Shown: positions 38,701 through 46,884, counted from the first letter of the stretch. The stretch: DNA of 64,000 nucleotides from Dromiciops gliroides (GCF_019393635.1 NC_057861.1:544072711-544136710); one strand, 5' to 3'. The notes: a model not told the origin generated them from the letters alone. A program made the numbers and translations.

Positions 38701-41700
38701 CCATCTCTAAGCATTTCAAACTATAAAAATGTGAGGTTGGAGGTATTATCAACACAATGACCTTTTTTTTTTTTAATTTAGTGAGGCAATTGGGGTTAAG
38801 TGACTTGCCCAGGGTCACACAGCTAGTAAGTGTCTGAGGCCGGATTAGAACTCAGGTACTCCTGATTCCAGGGCTGGTGCTTTATCCACTGCACCACCTA
38901 GCTGCCCCAACACAATGACTTTTATCTCATTTTAATTGTTTTCTGAGATTGTATATTGTTGGGGAGGAAAGAGGATTGTATTTTGTTGGAGTCCAAGACG
39001 GTCAGTGTTTGTATGTTGTCAAAATAAAATTTAGCAACAGAAAAGTAAAAATGATAAGTGTAAAGACTAAGACTAAATAAAAAACAAATCATTTATATAG
39101 GTAATGGTTCAATTGTAAAATATGGCACGTATGAACGGCATTTTATATTGTGAAAAAGTAAATTATACCTCGATTCTGCAACCAAGTGCTAATTTACCAT
39201 ATACAAAGAGGCTGCACTTCTGAAGGAAGAGGCAGGCAGAGGGGGCATGGGGAGAAAGCTCATTTATAATATGAAAACACAAACAGGTAACAACTTGTGC
39301 TGATTTCTTGTTGTTGTTTTTTTTGTGGGGCAATGGGGGTTAAGTGACTTGCCCAGAGTCACACAGCTAGTAAGTGTCAAGTGTCTGAGGCCGGATTTGA
39401 AATCAAGTACTCCTGAATCCAGGGCTGGTGCTTTATCCACTGCGCCATCTAGCTGCCCCCTAGGTCCTAGCTGCTCCTGCTGATTTCTTATGTATGCTGT
39501 AATCTTAATGTAAAATCCCAAGGCATTTTAACAATCTTAATATAAAAATATATTGTGCTTTTAATAGCTGCCTATTCACTACTATTTCAAATTTAAAGTT
39601 TATGTTTATCCATGAATATTTACATTAATTTGTTAGCTATAAAAATAAAACAGATTATGCCAAAAATATGGAACTGGAAGCTATGTATCTGTTTGGAGAT
39701 ATTTACATGATCTAATAAATATAATTGAAAAAAAACCCAATGTATTGAGGAAGAATATTTACCAAATTGGCTGCAAGACGGAGTAAATGGGAGGCTCCAA
39801 AATTGGTAGAATCTTCATATCTACTACCAGCTTTAATGAACAAACCAATTCTTGAAGCTGGAGCATAATTTTCCACAGAGGCAATCACTAAGCCATTTGG
39901 TAACTTTGTTAGCTATAGTCAAAACAAAGCAGAGACATTATCAAAGTCTTCTTATAACTAAGTAATAAAAAAATTTTTTTTAAACACGATATCTGAGAGA
40001 TTTGGTAAGACTCACCTCAAGTTCCTCAGGATGGAGTTGTACAGGAGCTTTTGCAGCAGAGGCTTTAACTCTTGGGGCAACTTTGAGGGAATAAAACCGT
40101 CTCTAAACACAAAAGATGAAAAATATTCCTCACGTGAACAATGCTTTCTAGAAAATCATAAGACCTATGTTATATCCCAAAGTGCTATGATTTATAAAGA
40201 CGTTAAACCAAAATTACAAATGATTACATGAATGAAATCTGTGTGGGAACTTTGTGTCAGAACACAAAAATCATTCTACTGCTTAGCCAAGTAAACCAAC
40301 TCATCACCAAATCACAAAGCCTGATGGCTCAGGGAATGTCCTTAAGTTATCGCCAATTAAGTTGAAACACCACTGCCACAGCCACCACCATTTTCTCTAG
40401 GACACTGATGGAGATAGCCCAAGAATCTTGGAAATGAGAGTGCTTCCAGCCCAGTGCCCTCCATCATTCTGAGAAGTAACTCCTGTGGAGATGCACCCTG
40501 ACATTGATTCTGCAGGTGTTACAGGCACAGCTACTGAAGACCCAGAAAAGAAAGTTCTTGCCACCAAAGTACTAGGCACTGTCAAATGGCTTTACCAGTG
40601 GATATGCTTTTGTCAGTGGAAATGACATCAGAGGAAAGGAATTAACCTTCTGCTTTGCTGCCGTACCCTAAGGACAATGGCGACTTTCCATTCCAGACTT
40701 ACATCTGAAGTGTACTGTTTTCCCCATTCAAATGTGAGTTCCTTGAGGGATAGTCTTACTTTTCTCTTTGTATCCTCAGTGCTTAGCACAGTGCCTTAAA
40801 CATAGTTGTTGCCTGTTCTTCATTTTAAGAGGATCATACAATGATTTAAAACGAACTTGCAATGGATTGGATTTAAGTGAGAGAGGGCTGTGCAAGGTCA
40901 CCAGCCTCACCCTCTCCTTCAGAGCCATCTGGGTCCAGTAACAAGATATACATCAGATAACAAGATATACATCAGAACAACTAGATATGGCCCCGAATGT
41001 CTAAAGCAATCAGAGTTAAGTGACTTGCCCAGGGCAAGCTAGTAAGTGAGGTGAGATTTGAACTTAGGTCCTCCTGACTTCAGGGCCAGTGCTCTCTCTA
41101 CTGTGCTACCCAACTGCCCCTTTGTAGACAGTGACTGCTAAATAAATGTCTTGTTCATTCACATTAGTCAATATGTATTCTAAGAGCTAGAGATAAATAG
41201 TATTTCAAACTCAAGAGGGAGCACCACAATATAGTAGGAATAACAGTATTAGTTCTTTCTTGTGCTTTGAGGCTTAGAAAGCATTTTATATACATTAATT
41301 TCATTTGATCCTCATGCTAACCCCAAGAGGAAGGTGCTATTATTGGCTTGAGTCAGATTGGCTCAGTCACTGATTTCCTCTTCAACTTTGGGAAAGTCAC
41401 TTCAACCTCTCTCAATCTCCATTTACTTATTTATAATATGAGGGGGCACAATGGTAGATGATGTCTAAGATTTCTTTGGGTTATAAAATGTAACTATGTC
41501 CAGCTACCAAAAAAAAACTCATCACATTAAAGTGAAGTGAACTTAAGGAAAATGGGAAAAGGTTTTTTCATTTTTTAAAAACAGCACTCGGGGCAGCTAG
41601 GTGGTGCAGTGGATAGAGCACTGGCCTTGGAGTCAGGAGTACCTGAGTTCAAATCTGGCCTCAGCCACTTAACACTTACTTAGCTGTGTGACCCTGGGCA

Positions 41701-44489
41701 AGTCATTTAACCCCAATTGCCTCACTAAAAAACAAACAAACAAACACACAAAAACAGCACTCATTTGGAGAATGCATTAGAACAATGGTGTAAAACTGAA
41801 ACAGAAAAAGATCCCTATGGGTAGCATACTGACTTAGAAAACCACAAATTAGTATTTTCTATACAGCATTGCATTTTTATTTTTGGTAAACATTTCCTAA
41901 TTACATTTTTATTTGGCTGGACAGAGTCTGATACCTCTGCATTAGAAAACAAAAGATAAGCAAAAAGATTATCAACTAATATAAGGGTTCACAAATGCAA
42001 GATAAATTCATATAAAACTATTTTACATGGAAAGAGCCTTAAAGATTATCTTGTCCAATCCATTCATTTTATAGACAGTTAAACCAAGGCCTAGAGAAGT
42101 GAAGCGACTAGTCCCAAACTACAGTTAATGGCAGAACAGGAAACCGGGTATTCTGACTCTCAGGTCCATGCTCCTTCCACTCTGACATGTCAAATAGCAC
42201 TGATTTGTAGTAGAAACGATTTGCATGGTTTTATTACCTTCACTAGCAATTTTTTTTTTTTTTTTTTTTTGTGCAGGGCAATGGGGGTTAAGTGACTTGC
42301 CCAGGGTCACACAGCTAGTAAGTGTCAAATGTCTGAGGCTGGATTTGAACTCAGGTACTCCTGAATCCAGGGCCGGTGCTTTATCCACTGCGCCACCTAG
42401 CCACCCCTCTTCACCAGCAATCTTAAACAACCTGGGCTTCAGGGAAAGGGCATGATGGAAATTTCCTTCAAATAGCAAAGTGAAGCACAGCATAAGGTCA
42501 AGGGTCACAGGGTGAAAATATCATTGAAATAAGTTAACTAGGGGTCCAGGTTAGGTGGAAGAGGCAAAGGGCTGGTAAATATAGGAAGGCTACCAGCATT
42601 CAAGGTTGAGGGAACATTAATAGAGCTGAAGCGGGGCAGCTAGATGGTGCAGTGGTCAAAGCGCTGGCCCTGGATTCAGGAGTACCTGAGTTCAAATCCA
42701 GCTTCAGACACTTAACACTTACTAGCAGTGTGACCCGGGGCAAGTCACTTAACCCCCATTGCCCCCCCCCCCCAAAATAGAGCTGAAGGAATGGGAAGGT
42801 GATATGCATGGAGCAAAAGTTATTTCAGAATTTGAAAACCTCAAAGTGGGGAGGCGAAAGGTATGACTCAGCAGTTAGTCCTTGAAGTTGAGGTCATCAA
42901 GAACTTATTTTTTTACTGGTGGGCAATGAGGGTTAAGTGACTTGCCCAAGGTCACATAGTTACTAAGTGTAAGTGTCAGAGGCCACATTTGAACTCAGGT
43001 TCTCCTGAATCCAGGGCTGGTGCTTTATCCACTCCATCACCTAGGTGCCCCCTTTCAAGGAACTTTTATCTAAACTTTCTAGTAGGAGTATCAGGCAAGT
43101 AGGGAATCTTATCTTAGAAGGGGACTTAAAGGTCATTCATTAAAATCTATCAGTTTTTATATCTGTTGCTTATACAATTTCCTATGATAATCAATTATAT
43201 TTTTATCATTTACTGTTGTCAAGGAATAATCTTTGATTTGTTTTATTACCTCAGAACTTCCTTAGTTCTAGTACTTAGAGATTTGGTGATGCAGTCAGTG
43301 TTCAACCCAACTATGGTCAGACACTTCACTATTTCTTTTTTTTTTTTTGTGGGGCAATGAAAGTTAAGTGATTTGCCCAGGGTCACACACTAGGCCTCAT
43401 TTGAACTCAGGTCCTCCTGAATCTGGGGCAGGTGCTCTATCCACCACACCACCTAGCTGCCCCTGTGGTCAGATACTTATCATGTGAATATATCTACCCA
43501 AAATGCGGAATGCAAGTTATCCACACCAATCCAGTACTGTATAACCACAGTACTGCATTTCTATGCATGCCGATGATACAAGGCTTTCCAGCGGTTATAC
43601 TTTGCTGTAGCTAAACCCCTTCGCCTCCGACCCCGACCCCCTCAAATTCACAGTTATAATTTAGAAGTTTCAGTCCTTGGACCTAGAATTCTATTCTCTC
43701 CTCAGGTAGAAGCCACTTTATTCCTCTGATCACTGGGGTTGGCTATAAAAATAAAGGAAACTGTAGATAAACTTCCATGGAACGAAGTAACAATTCACAT
43801 TTTTAATATAGCGCTTTATGGTTTACCGAGTACTTCACTGCCGTCCTAGGGCCCAGACACCACACCTCCCGATCTAGTAGGACCCTCTCTCTAATACACG
43901 CCTCGTCCTCCCCTAGAGCAGAAGGCGGGGTGGGGAGTAAACGGGGGGAAGGATGGTCAACCAGGCTCCTGAGTATTTCCCCGCTTAGCATGTGACCTGG
44001 AACCTGGCTCTGAAAGCTGCTCTGCGCCCCCCATCCCCATCCCCCAAGGAGGAAGGGGACGTTTTTATAGCACGGCCCACATTAAATCCTCGAGGAGGGT
44101 GTTTCATCAAAGTCACGGCCTTCACCCTTAGGGGTTCAAGCTGAGGGTCCAGGTCAGCCCCGCCCCGACCCCGGCGCGGGGGTCACAGACAGGGGTCACA
44201 AACATGACCTTCACTCGTCTCCCCTCAGTCCTTAAGGAAGGAGAGGCCCGGGGCTCGGCTCGGCTCCCTTGGGGGCAGCGCCATCATCTCCTCAGCCGCT
44301 CCAGCTTCGGGCCCCCGCTCCTTCTGCAGGGTTGAGCTGAAGGACAAGAAGTGGGGAGCCGAACGGGGGGGCCTCGGCTCCGCAACCCCAACAGCCCACT
44401 TCCCTCCCGGAAGCCCGTCACCCCCTCCGCATCTCCGCCAAGCCGGCTGCGCTCACCGAGAGGGATCCGGCGCCCGTTAGCAGCTTCAT
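19348..44489 (-). CDS. UQCRC2: UQCRC2, cytochrome b-c1 complex subunit 2 (core protein 2), 14 coding exons
   Basis: Core protein 2 of mitochondrial complex III, on the matrix side of the inner membrane. Fourteen exons (listed separately) sum to 1371 nt, giving 456 residues plus TGA; human has 453. Every junction keeps frame with GT-AG introns. Residues 1 to about 15 ([18 protein letters not shown]) are a basic, hydroxylated mitochondrial presequence, one Arg longer than human at the exon 1/2 join. The rest is two M16 (MPP-like) halves: [20 protein letters not shown], then a second half with [13 protein letters not shown] and [13 protein letters not shown]. The M16 zinc site HxxEH is replaced by HLLRL (residues 82-86), as in other mammals, so it is a structural rather than catalytic subunit. 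The protein ends [10 protein letters not shown]. Introns are loaded with SINEs, but the coding sequence shows no lesion. It is transcribed towards PDZD9 from the CpG island at 44.5 kb. Confidence 0.98.
19785..20043 (-). mobile_element. MIR-like/core SINE with CTCACAACAA body (antisense)
   Basis: GCTAGGCACTGTGCTATGTG, TTTATCCTCACAACAATCCT and a SINE head ending near 20043. Same family as 24450 and 26090. In UQCRC2 intron 13. Confidence 0.7.
20071..20195. repeat. Direct repeat copy A flanking UQCRC2 exon 13
   Basis: About 125 bp, from CAAAAACTATTCTGT to TTCCCCTTCAAAGAAAGTTTT, nearly matched by 21344-21470. No other copy was seen in the window. Confidence 0.85.
20681..20706 (+). repeat. CA microsatellite
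   Basis: About nine CA units, then a CT-rich stretch, in UQCRC2 intron 13. Confidence 0.95.
20918..21071 (-). CDS. UQCRC2: UQCRC2 coding exon 13
   Basis: Acceptor GCCCAG, donor ACA|GTAAGT. Encodes [20 protein letters not shown], then [20 protein letters not shown] and ADVVT. Confidence 0.97.
21344..21470. repeat. Direct repeat copy B flanking UQCRC2 exon 13
   Basis: Partner of 20071-20195 in the same orientation. Shares ACTTAAAACTTTG..AACTGCAGA, AAAACCTCA and GGTTCCCCTTCAAAG. Confidence 0.85.
22022..22157 (-). mobile_element. WSINE1-like SINE
   Basis: Antisense copy lacking a clear T run. Confidence 0.9.
22160..23740. other. UQCRC2 intron 12, unassigned
   Basis: No gene or confident repeat. 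Reading frames here are short and lack any family resemblance. Confidence 0.5.
23742..23790. repeat. TA/CA compound microsatellite next to the exon 12 donor
   Basis: About 28 bp of TA units, then about 20 bp of CA units (TG and TA on the transcribed strand). It ends about 12 bp from the exon 12 donor. Confidence 0.95.
23803..23879 (-). CDS. UQCRC2: UQCRC2 coding exon 12
   Basis: Acceptor GTCCAG, donor AA|GTGAGT. Encodes [20 protein letters not shown] and DLTAA. A TG/TA microsatellite begins about a dozen bases past the donor. Confidence 0.96.
24450..24835 (+). mobile_element. MIR-like/core SINE split by a WSINE1 copy
   Basis: Head at GGGCAGCTACATGG, body GCTGTGAGGATCAAATGAGA and AGTGCTTAGCAC, resuming at CTTGGCACAGCATCTGGCAC after the insert. 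Confidence 0.75.
24664..24777 (+). mobile_element. WSINE1-like SINE, 5'-truncated, inside an older SINE
   Basis: Starts at CTGGATTCAGGAGGACCTGAG and ends in poly(A), with GCTTAGCAC / GCTTGGCAC on the two sides. Confidence 0.88.
25270..26080 (+). mobile_element. Possible CR1/L3-type LINE fragment
   Basis: GAGAAAAGACCTGG.., ATCAGAGCTGTCAAAA.. and a decayed FSKA-like RT motif near 25838 recall CR1/L3-clade LINEs. Very degenerate. Confidence 0.35.
26090..26520 (+). mobile_element. MIR-like/core SINE split by a WSINE1 copy
   Basis: Head TTAGGCAGTTAGGTGG.., tail CACAGGGTTGTTGTGAG and GCTATATAAATGTTAGCTGC, around the insert at 26168-26317. Confidence 0.8.
26168..26317 (+). mobile_element. WSINE1-like SINE inside an older SINE
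   Basis: Full sense copy; duplication TTCTGCCTCAG / TCCTGCCTCAG. Confidence 0.93.
26617..26697 (-). CDS. UQCRC2: UQCRC2 coding exon 11
   Basis: Acceptor TTTCAG, donor GTAAGT; encodes [20 protein letters not shown] and QAEVAED. Confidence 0.96.
26940..27560 (-). mobile_element. L1 3' region fragment (antisense)
   Basis: ATATTCCATTAATTCACAT, ACAACAAAAAGTGATGCTACA and AGTGCTAGGTCACAGG follow the order of reverse L1. In UQCRC2 intron 10. Confidence 0.65.
27795..27994 (-). CDS. UQCRC2: UQCRC2 coding exon 10
   Basis: Acceptor CCCCAG. Encodes [19 protein letters not shown], then [19 protein letters not shown] and ends QPFD. The donor that keeps homology with exon 11 is GAT|GTTAGT, weak at +3 (T instead of A or G). 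Confidence 0.95.
28300..30005 (+). mobile_element. L2 LINE, sense, long decayed copy
   Basis: RT-domain remnants run in order, then the C-terminal [11 protein letters not shown] and [20 protein letters not shown]. The L2 3' end follows (GACCGTAAACTCACTGAGGG..CAGTGCCTGGTACACAGTAGG). Many frame breaks. In UQCRC2 intron 9, antisense to the gene. Confidence 0.8.
30338..30433 (-). CDS. UQCRC2: UQCRC2 coding exon 9
   Basis: Acceptor CTGCAG, donor GTAGGT; encodes [20 protein letters not shown] and KAQYRG, the linker between the two M16 halves. Confidence 0.96.
30536..30678 (+). mobile_element. WSINE1-like SINE
   Basis: Sense copy; duplication ATGTCACTAGAA on both sides. Lies about 100 bp from UQCRC2 exon 9. 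Confidence 0.93.
30843..30900 (-). CDS. UQCRC2: UQCRC2 coding exon 8
   Basis: Acceptor CTTCAG, donor GTAAGT; encodes [20 protein letters not shown] (last codon shared with exon 9). Confidence 0.96.
31109..31245 (+). mobile_element. WSINE1-like SINE (tandem pair, first)
   Basis: Sense copy ending CATTGCCCCTCCCCCC instead of poly(A). Confidence 0.91.
31264..31408 (+). mobile_element. WSINE1-like SINE (tandem pair, second)
   Basis: Sense copy about 20 bp after the first, also with a C-rich tail. Confidence 0.91.
31410..32620. other. UQCRC2 intron 7, unassigned
   Basis: No gene or confident repeat; possibly a decayed MIR near 32090-32260. Confidence 0.4.
32640..34100 (+). mobile_element. L2 LINE, sense, decayed, with one SINE
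   Basis: GGTGATCTCACTGG..TTCAATGATCATCTCTATAC (YADD region), ATCTCAAATTCAACACATCC, then GATGTAAGCTCCCTGAGGAA..TTAATAAAGGCTTGTTGAAT at the 3' end. Confidence 0.8.
33558..33707 (+). mobile_element. WSINE1-like SINE inside L2
   Basis: Sense copy; duplication ATTACTGTGCTC / ATTACCGTGCTC. Confidence 0.93.
34235..34377 (-). mobile_element. WSINE1-like SINE
   Basis: Antisense copy; duplication TATTATTTTCATTTT. Confidence 0.93.
34380..35300. other. UQCRC2 intron 7, unassigned
   Basis: No gene or confident repeat apart from a T run near 34725. Confidence 0.4.
35303..35449 (-). mobile_element. WSINE1-like SINE
   Basis: Antisense copy; duplication AGTAGGCTTTTCTT. Lies about 130 bp downstream of the UQCRC2 exon 7 donor. 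Confidence 0.93.
35579..35676 (-). CDS. UQCRC2: UQCRC2 coding exon 7
   Basis: Acceptor TTTGTAG, donor GTACTA. Encodes [16 protein letters not shown], then [14 protein letters not shown]. Confidence 0.97.
36150..36440 (+). mobile_element. L1 3' UTR tail (sense)
   Basis: CCATCTACAAAGAACTGATG.., TTTGCTTAACTACTCATGTG and a GGGGGGGATGGAGAGGGAAG run are the marsupial L1 3' end. Confidence 0.65.
36681..36848 (+). mobile_element. WSINE1-like SINE
   Basis: Sense copy with a CCAAAA-repeat tail; duplication CATTTAAGCATTG / CATTTAAGCACTG. Confidence 0.93.
37085..37600 (-). other. Unassigned low-repeat island with short reading frames in UQCRC2 intron 6
   Basis: The segment just inside intron 6 contains none of the repeats common in this window. 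On the - strand, one frame from an ATG near 37532 reads [20 protein letters not shown] then [19 protein letters not shown] to a stop. A second overlapping frame (37390-37085) reads [20 protein letters not shown] then [14 protein letters not shown] and meets a donor-like G|GTAAGT. The + strand has a CCAATCAG box. I do not recognise the protein. It could be an old retrocopy, an unclassified element, or chance. Confidence 0.3.
37616..37740 (-). CDS. UQCRC2: UQCRC2 coding exon 6
   Basis: Acceptor TTACAG, donor ACTG|GTAAAA. Encodes [20 protein letters not shown], then VADLQSQL and AVAFQNPQT. Confidence 0.97.
37854..37910 (-). CDS. UQCRC2: UQCRC2 coding exon 5
   Basis: Acceptor TTTAG, donor GTAAGT; encodes [18 protein letters not shown]. 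Confidence 0.97.
38037..38101 (-). CDS. UQCRC2: UQCRC2 coding exon 4
   Basis: Encodes [20 protein letters not shown] and the start of LS; donor AAG|GTATGT in phase 2. Nearly identical to human. Confidence 0.97.
38490..38650 (-). mobile_element. MIR SINE (antisense)
   Basis: GAGAAAACTGAGGCTTATAA and TTTGAACTCAAGTCCTCTGA. Confidence 0.7.
38767..38908 (-). mobile_element. WSINE1-like SINE
   Basis: Antisense copy; duplication AACACAATGAC. Confidence 0.93.
39310..39475 (-). mobile_element. WSINE1-like SINE
   Basis: Antisense copy; duplication TGCTGATTTCTT. In UQCRC2 intron 3. Confidence 0.92.
39763..39912 (-). CDS. UQCRC2: UQCRC2 coding exon 3
   Basis: Acceptor TATAG, donor GTAAAT; 50 codons from [16 protein letters not shown] to HLLRLAANL. 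It contains the degenerate M16 metal-site position (HLLRL). Confidence 0.97.
40016..40102 (-). CDS. UQCRC2: UQCRC2 coding exon 2
   Basis: Acceptor TTTAG, donor GTGAGT. Encodes [20 protein letters not shown] and ends HPEELE. It covers the rest of the presequence and the poorly conserved mature N-terminus. Confidence 0.95.
40480..40640 (+). pseudogene. YBX3-like cold-shock-domain retropseudogene fragment
   Basis: In UQCRC2 intron 1, antisense to that gene. The + strand reads [17 protein letters not shown] (40539-40589). After a one-base frame change it continues [13 protein letters not shown], matching the Y-box protein sequence [34 protein letters not shown] favours YBX3 over YBX1. Homology ends around the GND position and I could not follow it further. 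It has no introns where it should, so it is a decayed processed copy. Confidence 0.75.
40735..40810 (+). mobile_element. L2 3' end fragment
   Basis: TGTATCCTCAGTGCTTAGCA followed by CAGTGCC. Confidence 0.65.
40820..41122 (-). mobile_element. Long tRNA-derived SINE with extended 3' body (antisense)
   Basis: Same family as 51345-52200. Body ATTGGATTTAAGTGAG, TCCTTCAGAGCCATCTGGGT, then the SINE core to CCCAACTGCCCC. Confidence 0.75.
41590..41749 (+). mobile_element. WSINE1-like SINE
   Basis: Sense copy with a CAAA-repeat tail; duplication AAACAGCACTC. Confidence 0.93.
42025..42190 (-). mobile_element. MIR SINE (antisense)
   Basis: GACAGTTAAACCAAGGCCTAGAG and CAGGTCCATGCTCCTTCC. Confidence 0.65.
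42251..42408 (-). mobile_element. WSINE1-like SINE
   Basis: Antisense copy; duplication CTTCACTAGCAAT / CTTCACCAGCAAT. Confidence 0.93.
42632..42774 (+). mobile_element. WSINE1-like SINE
   Basis: Sense copy with a C-rich tail; duplication ATAGAGCTGAAG. Confidence 0.93.
42907..43054 (-). mobile_element. WSINE1-like SINE
   Basis: Antisense copy; duplication TCAAGAACTT / TCAAGGAACT. Confidence 0.91.
43335..43463 (-). mobile_element. WSINE1-like SINE with internal deletion
   Basis: Antisense copy missing part of the body; flanked by GGTCAGACACTT / GGTCAGATACTT. Confidence 0.9.
44457..44489 (-). CDS. UQCRC2: UQCRC2 coding exon 1 (start codon)
   Basis: ATG at 44489-44487 encodes [11 protein letters not shown], then donor GTGAGC. 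Human begins MKLLTRAGSFS. The exon lies in a CpG island. Confidence 0.96.
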
Positions 44490-44535
44490 GGCCCAACTCG
44501 CTCGTGACCCCGTACTGACCGGGCTCAGGGAAAGA

Positions 44536-44547
44536 AAGATGGTGGCG
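44536..44547 (+). promoter_or_regulatory. YY1-like site near the UQCRC2 start
   Basis: AAGATGGTGGCG resembles the YY1 core AAGATGGCGGC often found at housekeeping-gene start sites. Motif match only. Confidence 0.45.
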
Positions 44548-44559
44548 GAGGACCTCCGT

Positions 44560-44571
44560 TTCCCAGAATGC
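44560..44571 (+). promoter_or_regulatory. ZNF143/THAP11-like site in the UQCRC2 promoter
   Basis: TTCCCAGAATGC matches the conserved half of the ZNF143 (SBS) motif and lies about 75 bp upstream of the UQCRC2 ATG. Motif match only. Confidence 0.5.
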
Positions 44572-44844
44572 TTCACGCTCCCTCCGAGAGGCCTCTCTTC
44601 ACGTAGTGCTCTCTACTGCTTCTAGCCCGGGGCGGGGGCCAGGAAGAAGTGCTTAGTTATTCCCCGCGCAGCAGAGGGAGGCCTTCATTATTTTTTATGC
44701 CAATCCTCTTGCTGCCTCTGCCTCCAAATTTCAAGGTTTCCATTAAAAATATTTTAATATTAGGCCAAGTTCATTCAGACAGGGTGGCATTTTTCCTATC
44801 TTTTCATGACTGGATAAAGGGCTAACCAGTAGTAACAACTCCCC

Positions 44845-44960
44845 CCTGCCATCTTGGATTCTTCTTGCCACAGGCACCAATCAGCCCCGCAGAGTGTCTG
44901 GGCCCCGCCTCTCTTACGTCCCCGCCCGCTTTTGCCACGTGGGTGGGTCGAAGGCGGGGT
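44845..44960. promoter_or_regulatory. Orphan promoter-like motif cluster upstream of UQCRC2
   Basis: Within about 100 bp there are GCCATCTTGG (44848, YY1-like), CCAAT (44877-44881), GC boxes (GGCCCCGCCT at 44901, CCCGCCC at 44921) and a CACGTG E-box (44936-44941). It is separated from the UQCRC2 island by an AT-rich gap. It could be an alternative or divergent promoter, or a noncoding start. No gene was recognised to the right of it. Confidence 0.5.
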
Positions 44961-45019
44961 CAGCTTTAAGATGACTGAGAGCCCGGAAAAGTCTTTAATT
45001 TAAGTGTTCGACTCGCGTT

Positions 45020-45720
45020 TCCGAAATGCTTACGATGTGCATGTTTTGTAGAAGCCAGGGAAACTAAAAGGCAGAGATGAGGAGGGAGCTCATTCCAGGG
45101 AGAATGAAATCCAGAGGGGAATAAAATATAGGAAAACTGGAAATGCCAGAGGAATTTATATTTCATCTTGGAGGTATGAGGGAGCCGCTGGAATTTACTG
45201 AGTAGGAAAGGCGGCATGGTCAGACCAATGCTTTCGAAAAATCGCCTTGACATCTGTGGGGAGGACGTGAACAGGAGTGGGGAGGACTCGAGGCTGACAG
45301 ACAAATTAGGGAGTGATTGCAATAGTCCAGGTGAGAAGTGAAGAGGGCCGGAACAAGGGTGGTATCTGTGAGTGGAATAAAGGGGATGCATATGGGAGAT
45401 GGAGTGAGGACTGAAATGACAAGGTAGGGCAACAGAATGGATATATGTGAGAAGGATACCAACATTGCAAGCCTGAGTGACAGAGGATGAAAGGACCTCC
45501 AGTAGCATCAGGGAATTAGCAAGAAAGGAGTAGCTTAAGGGAAACAGTAAAACTGTTTTAGCCCTGTTGATTTTGAAATGCTTATGAGAAATCCAGTTTG
45601 AGATGTCCAAAAATCACTTCATGATGTAGGTCTCTAGCTCAGGAGAGACTAATAGAATTTGATGTATAATTCTGAGGATCTTCACACAGAGAAGCTGATG
45701 TAGCAGAAATAATCCTTTTT
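45020..45720 (-). mobile_element. L2 LINE (antisense), RT C-terminal part
   Basis: On the - strand it reads MDISNWISHKHFKINRAKT, the L2 RT segment after the YADD box, followed by 3' sequence towards 45020. A decayed frame of about 214 codons remains open by chance. Confidence 0.75.
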
Positions 45721-45799
45721 GATGGATCTCTGGTAATAAATGTCAGATGAAGCATAAAACAGGGAAGTCTGTGTTTGCCAAAGGTAACCACCACTGTGG

Positions 45800-45880
45800 T
45801 GTGTCTGAGGACAGATTTGAACTCAGGTCCTCATGAATCCAGGGCTGGTTCTTTATCCACTGCGCCACCTAGCTGCCCCC
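45800..45880 (-). mobile_element. WSINE1-like SINE, truncated
   Basis: Only the GTGTCTGAGG to GCTGCCCCC end is present. Confidence 0.88.
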
Positions 45881-46884
45881 TCAGCTCCTTTTTAAAAACA
45901 TGTCTGCTGCTACGTCTTCTCCAGGTTAAACAAGAAAGGTTGCCTTTCTCTGGACTCTAGATTCTCAATTGCTTCCTAAAATGTAGTGCCTCAGAACTGA
46001 ATACAGTATTCCAGATATGATCTAACCTGGGCACATTATGATAGGATCTTACATATTCTGGATTTGCAGCCCAAGACTGAAATAGATCTTTTAGTGACCG
46101 TATCACACAATTAACTCAAATTGATCTTTGTCAGATGAACTCATCTAGCTAGACCTCTCCCATATTGTTCTTGTGTAACTGATTTTTGAATGTGTGTGAG
46201 ATTTCACATTTGTTAAATTTCACTTAATTTTTAAATTTATATCTTGTTTTTTTTACAACAATCTCCCTCAGTATCTCTCACTCTTCCATTCCCAGAAAAC
46301 TATTTTATTTAACAAATTATATTATTTAAAGAGAGAAAAAAGAAGAGAAAAAAAAATCAGCAAAACTAATCCATAAATCAAAAGAGTCTGAAAACAATTG
46401 TAATGTCTGTGGACCTTCCAGATCTGCAAAGTGGGGTAGGGGAGTCTTCTCAGATCCCTTCTTTGAACCTATGTTTGTTGTTTGTAATTTTTTTAGCTCT
46501 TCTATCATAATAGTTTTAATATAATATTTTTTAATATGACAGTTTCGTGTGGTGACTGGCTTAATTTTGGTCCAATGAACTATCTAGATCCTTATTCATT
46601 TGTGGTAAACTTCCAATGTTTATCTTTAATTCAATCCCATTATCCAAAAAAAGTTTTTAAGGAATATTAAACCCTAAAATTGATATAAAGATGTTTTTCC
46701 CATGCAAAAACTTTGACTCAACCTAGATGCATTTCTGTTTTATAGTTCTCAATTTCATGTAATCAAAAATTATCTATTTTATCTTGTGTAATTGCCTCTA
46801 TCTCTTGTTTAAGAATATATCTTTCCATAGCAGGGGGAAATGCATATGATTTTCTCTTCTAATTTTTTAATGGATGATCTTTAA

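Larger units (their letters stand above)
43840..44640 (-). promoter_or_regulatory. UQCRC2: UQCRC2 CpG-island promoter
   Basis: GC- and CpG-rich stretch with no TATA box, covering UQCRC2 exon 1. Upstream of the ATG, the + strand text shows AAGATGGTGGCG (44536-44547, YY1-like) and TTCCCAGAATGC (44560-44571, ZNF143/THAP11-like). Such motifs are common in housekeeping and nuclear-encoded mitochondrial gene promoters. Start sites are not mapped here. Confidence 0.8.

Noticed and set aside
44966-45610. A 214-codon - strand frame
   Set aside because: Content is the L2 reverse transcriptase C-terminus and 3' region; no start context, splice signals or host homology.
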